Assembly (NCBI GenBank): GCA_945875225.1
Contig: CAMCJY010000067.1
Span: 1 to 8,542, forward strand
Length of the DNA stretch: 8,542 bases
Source of the DNA: Comamonas sp. lk
GTDB taxonomy: Bacteria; Pseudomonadota; Gammaproteobacteria; Burkholderiales; Burkholderiaceae_C
Direction: 5' to 3'
Below the pieces are notes generated by a model that was not told the DNA's origin, ran no database searches, and saw nothing but the letters and a program-made list of their open reading frames with translations. Within the stretch, counting starts at the first letter, position 1. Every line of letters begins with the position of its first letter. Both the position numbers and the translations under genes were made by a program. This document shows, in pieces, positions 5,966 through 8,542 of the stretch.

Positions 5966-7129
5966 ATGAACACCTCCGCTTTGCCGCTTACCGACCCCTC
6001 GCTTGACGCCACCTTATCGTCTGTAGAAAACCCGCATTTTTTGCGCGCCTGCCTGCGGATGAGCACGCCCTATACCCCGCTGTGGCTGATGCGCCAAGCC
6101 GGGCGCTACCTGCCCGAATACCGGGCCACCCGAGAAAAAGCCGGGAGTTTTATGGGCTTGGCTACCAATCCGGACTACGCTACCGAAGTAACGCTCCAAC
6201 CCCTTGACCGCTTTGCGCTGGATGCCGCCATCCTGTTTAGTGACATCCTCACCATTCCGGATGCTATGGGCCTGGGTTTGACTTTTACCCAAGGTGAAGG
6301 GCCCCGGTTTGCCTCCCGTGTCTCGGATGAGGCGGCCGTTGACCGGCTAGGCGTGCCCGATATGGACAAGCTGCGCTATGTATTTGACGCCGTAAGCAGC
6401 ATTCGAAAAGCCTTAACACTGCCCAGTGGCCTGTCCCGCGTGCCGCTGATCGGGTTTTCCGGCAGTCCTTGGACGCTGGCCTGCTACATGGTCGAAGGCG
6501 CGGGCTCGGATGATTACCGGCTGGTAAAAACCATGATGTACGCCAGACCCGATTTAATGCACCGTATCTTGGCCATCAACGCGGACGCGGTAGCAGCCTA
6601 CCTCAATGCCCAGATTCAGGCGGGCGCCCAGGCAGTGATGGTTTTCGATAGCTGGGGCGGCGTGCTGGCAGACGGCGCGTTTCAAAAATTCAGCTTGGCC
6701 TACACCGCACGGGTGCTGAGCCAGTTACAGCGCCTAGGCCCGCAAGGGCAGATTATTCCGCGCATCGTCTTTACCAAAGGCGGCGGACCCTGGCTAAAAG
6801 CCATGGCCGAACTCGATTGCGAAGTGCTGGGTTTGGATTGGACTACCAATCTGGGCACGGCCCGTGCACACGTTGGTGGCGCTGCGGGCGGACCGGGCAA
6901 GGCGCTGCAAGGCAATATCGACCCAATCGTGTTGTTTGCCCCCCCCGAAAAAATTGCCGATGAGGTCAAGCGTGTGCTAGACAGTTTTGGCACGGCACAC
7001 CAGGGACCCGGCGTGGCACCCAGCCTCATTTTCAACCTGGGCCATGGGATCAACCAATTCACGCCGCCTGAACATGTGGCCGCATTGGTGGAAACAGTAC
7101 ACGCACATTCGCGCACCTTGCGCACCTAA
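5966..7129 (+). CDS. hemE: Uroporphyrinogen decarboxylase HemE
   Basis: This cytoplasmic enzyme of 387 residues removes four carboxyl groups from uroporphyrinogen III to give coproporphyrinogen III, a committed step of haem synthesis. The first family signature PLWLMRQAGRYLPEY is at 38-52, with substrate-binding R43 and R47. FSDILTIPDAMG (91-102) supplies the essential aspartate D93. GFSGSPWTLACYMVEG (163-178) is the second signature, with Y174; FDSWGG (228-233) and NLGHGI (357-362) supply S229 and H360. All expected active-site residues are present. The protein is slightly longer than the usual 350-370 because of some 20 extra residues before FLRAC. I took the ATG at 5966. An in-frame ATG at 5930 would add 12 residues and would place the leader repeats inside the coding region. 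The gene ends 20 bases from the 3' end of the opposing response regulator gene. Confidence 0.97.
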   Translation: MNTSALPLTDPSLDATLSSVENPHFLRACLRMSTPYTPLWLMRQAGRYLPEYRATREKAGSFMGLATNPDYATEVTLQPLDRFALDAAILFSDILTIPDAMGLGLTFTQGEGPRFASRVSDEAAVDRLGVPDMDKLRYVFDAVSSIRKALTLPSGLSRVPLIGFSGSPWTLACYMVEGAGSDDYRLVKTMMYARPDLMHRILAINADAVAAYLNAQIQAGAQAVMVFDSWGGVLADGAFQKFSLAYTARVLSQLQRLGPQGQIIPRIVFTKGGGPWLKAMAELDCEVLGLDWTTNLGTARAHVGGAAGGPGKALQGNIDPIVLFAPPEKIADEVKRVLDSFGTAHQGPGVAPSLIFNLGHGINQFTPPEHVAALVETVHAHSRTLRT

Positions 7130-7149
7130 TTTCGACGCCGTCTTCGTGT

Positions 7150-7815
7150 TTAGCCAGTGTTGCGCTTGACGCGCACGACATCCACGCCAAGTTGCTTTAA
7201 CTTGCGGTAAAGATGGGTGCGCTCCAGCCCAGTTTTATCGGCAACCCGGGTCATAGACCCCAACTCTTTAGCCAGGTGAAACTCGAAGTAGGACCGCTCA
7301 AAATCATCTTTGGCTTCGCGCAAAGGGCGATCCAGGTCAAAGGCCTGACTGGCCACCGGGATCTGGTTTTCGTCGGCGGCAGCGGACACCGCCTCGCCAA
7401 GTGGCGACACCTGCATGGCGCGCAGCAGACGGGGATCTCGCTGTTGCGCAAAACTCTTGGTCAGACCTTGCTCTACTGAATTGAGTAGTTTTTGCAAGGT
7501 CACCGGCTTTTCTAGAAAAGCCATTGCGCCTATCTTGGTGGCCTCTACAGCCGTTTCAATCGTCGCATGCCCGCTCATCATGATTACCGGCATGGTGAGC
7601 AAGCCGGTGCTGGCCCACTCCTTGAGCAAGGTCACGCCATCGGTGTCAGGCATCCAGATATCCAGCAAAACCAGGTCCGGCCGCTCCCGCAAGCGCGCCG
7701 CACGCGCCTGCGCTGCGTTTTCGGCCAGCTCCACCGCATGCCCCTCGTCATTGAGAATCTCTGAGAGCAGATCCCGGATACCGTGTTCATCATCGACGAC
7801 CAAAATGTTTGCCAT
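7150..7815 (-). CDS. ntrX: NtrX-like response regulator lacking the AAA+ domain
   Basis: This 221-residue protein has a receiver domain (1 to about 120) and a C-terminal Fis-type DNA-binding domain (about 165-212). The receiver has the acidic pair D8/D9, the phosphorylation site D52 (LLDIWMPDTDG), S81 (MMSGHA) and K103 (EKP). The C-terminal block PLREAKDDFERSYF followed by GLERTHLYRKLKQLGV is the typical NtrX ending. Between them only a 45-residue linker remains: the sigma-54-interacting AAA+ ATPase of alphaproteobacterial NtrX (about 450 residues in total) is missing, with no frame break to suggest recent deletion. It therefore probably acts as a simple DNA-binding regulator, in the manner of PrrA/RegA. 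Its ATG follows the kinase stop codon by two bases, so the two are co-transcribed and probably translationally coupled; no ribosome site of its own is clear. Kinase pairing and family name are well supported, while the target genes are unknown. Confidence 0.88.
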   Translation of the reverse strand: MANILVVDDEHGIRDLLSEILNDEGHAVELAENAAQARAARLRERPDLVLLDIWMPDTDGVTLLKEWASTGLLTMPVIMMSGHATIETAVEATKIGAMAFLEKPVTLQKLLNSVEQGLTKSFAQQRDPRLLRAMQVSPLGEAVSAAADENQIPVASQAFDLDRPLREAKDDFERSYFEFHLAKELGSMTRVADKTGLERTHLYRKLKQLGVDVVRVKRNTG

Positions 7816-7817
7816 GG

Positions 7818-8542
7818 TTATGCTGGGCCCGAAATAGTATTTTCCAAATTTTTAACGTTTGCCACGCAGCCTAATGATAACGAGACTTGGGCGCCAAGTA
7901 CGGACGCACCACTCATCCGGTTACTAATTTCAATGCGGCCCCCATGGTCGTCGGCAATTTTCTTGACTACGGCCAGGCCCAGGCCGGTACCACTGCGCTT
8001 GGTGGTGACATAGGGTTCGAAGGCGCGTTTTAAAATGTGCTCGGGAAATCCGCCGCCCTGGTCCAGGACAATCAGCCGCACGCGCCCGGAGCTGGCGGTA
8101 AATTGGGTGCGTACCACCAGTTCCGTCGTATCGGCTGCAAGACTGTGCGGGCTGTGCACCGCTTCTTCCAACTTCAGCGTCGTCGCATCCAAGCCGTTTT
8201 GCAGAAGATTGTGCAAAACTTGGCGCAATTGCTGCGGATCGCCCAAGACCGCAGGGATACCCGCCTCAAGCTCCAGCCGGATAGGGATGGGCGACGACTC
8301 GTACAAATGCAACACCCCGTCGACCAATTCATTGAGATCGACCGCCTCTAATTGCGCCGCTGGCAGGCGCGCGTAGTCTCTGAAATCGTTGACCAAGCGT
8401 TTCATCGCATCGACCTGCTCAACAATGGTCTTCACCGACTTGGCCAGCACCTGCTGCTCTGCCGCCTCGAGCTTGCCGGTCAACCTGCGCTCCAGGCGTT
8501 CGGCAGAGAGTTGAATCGGTGTCAGCGGGTTTTTAATCTCGT
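7818..8542 (-). CDS. ntrY: NtrY-like sensor histidine kinase, C-terminal part (truncated by window edge)
   Basis: The frame runs off the right edge, so only the last 240 residues of what is normally a membrane protein of roughly 700 or more are visible. The first full codons read EIKNPLTPIQLSAERLERR, the NtrY-type dimerisation helix. The edge bases are AC, fitting the last two bases of a CAC codon for the phosphoacceptor histidine. The second helix of the dimerisation domain holds VDAMKRLVNDFRDYARLP. The ATPase domain follows: N box HNLLQNGLDA (visible residues 110-119), G1 box DQGGGF (160-165), F box AFEPYVTT, and G2 box GTGLGL (184-189) then HGG. All nucleotide-binding boxes are intact, so the kinase core looks functional. 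The TTG at 8483 is not the start; reading is continuous through it. Membrane, HAMP and PAS parts would lie outside the window. It autophosphorylates and passes phosphate to the downstream NtrX-like regulator. Confidence 0.9.
   Translation of the reverse strand, partial: EIKNPLTPIQLSAERLERRLTGKLEAAEQQVLAKSVKTIVEQVDAMKRLVNDFRDYARLPAAQLEAVDLNELVDGVLHLYESSPIPIRLELEAGIPAVLGDPQQLRQVLHNLLQNGLDATTLKLEEAVHSPHSLAADTTELVVRTQFTASSGRVRLIVLDQGGGFPEHILKRAFEPYVTTKRSGTGLGLAVVKKIADDHGGRIEISNRMSGASVLGAQVSLSLGCVANVKNLENTISGPA

Noticed and set aside
6700..7125. Minus-strand open frame of 141 codons within hemE
   Set aside because: It is antisense to conserved HemE active-site sequence; composition reflects codon bias of the real gene.
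7130..7149. Terminator between hemE and the NtrX-like gene
   Set aside because: The 20 bp gap shows no stem-loop or T-run on either strand.
7415..7837. Plus-strand open frame of 140 codons across the NtrX-like gene
   Set aside because: It is antisense to an intact receiver domain with all its key residues; the serine- and arginine-rich product is typical of a shadow frame.
8481..8483. TTG as the start of the histidine kinase
   Set aside because: The frame continues upstream through conserved NtrY sequence (EIKNPLTPIQLSAERL) to the window edge, so this is an internal leucine codon.

Overview
This looks like an ordinary chromosomal window from a betaproteobacterium, most likely order Burkholderiales and perhaps Comamonadaceae-like. 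That assignment rests on the protein styles: a HemE with the LMRQAGRYLPEY signature, a ScsB-like DsbD, a short NtrX beside an NtrY kinase, and a histidine phosphatase beginning MGNLYLVRHGQASFG. Base composition is moderately GC-rich by eye and looks even across the genes. I see no tRNA, rRNA, CRISPR array, insertion sequence, phage gene or obvious horizontally acquired block.

Layout, left to right. Positions 1-170 hold no gene I can name, only an unconvincing open frame on the minus strand that runs off the edge. A histidine-phosphatase-superfamily gene (171-839, +) follows. It converges on a creatininase-family gene (961-1812, -), and the 121 bp between them contain a nested set of inverted repeats. 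The creatininase gene is the second gene of a minus-strand pair: its start overlaps by 11 bp the end of a B12-binding-type radical SAM gene (1802-3433, -). A 137 bp divergent region with a perfect 7 bp palindrome separates that pair from dsbD (3571-5826, +). After a 139 bp gap with short direct and inverted repeats comes hemE (5966-7129, +). hemE converges, with only 20 bp between, on a minus-strand two-component pair: an NtrX-like regulator (7150-7815) and the C-terminal part of its NtrY-like kinase (7818 to beyond 8542). The window edge cuts the kinase at what is almost certainly its phosphoacceptor histidine codon.

How they work together. HemE makes coproporphyrinogen III for haem. DsbD carries reducing electrons from the cytoplasm to periplasmic thiol proteins, a need shared with cytochrome c maturation. 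NtrYX systems in other proteobacteria are tied to nitrogen and redox or respiratory control. A loose redox and tetrapyrrole theme is possible, but these are separate transcription units and adjacency alone does not establish a shared role. The only tightly linked pairs are radical SAM with creatininase and NtrY with NtrX.

I did not find a convincing undescribed system. The items most worth a second look are the nested palindromes at 867-955, the repeats in the hemE leader, the overlapping radical SAM/creatininase pair whose substrate is unknown, and the missing ATPase domain in NtrX.
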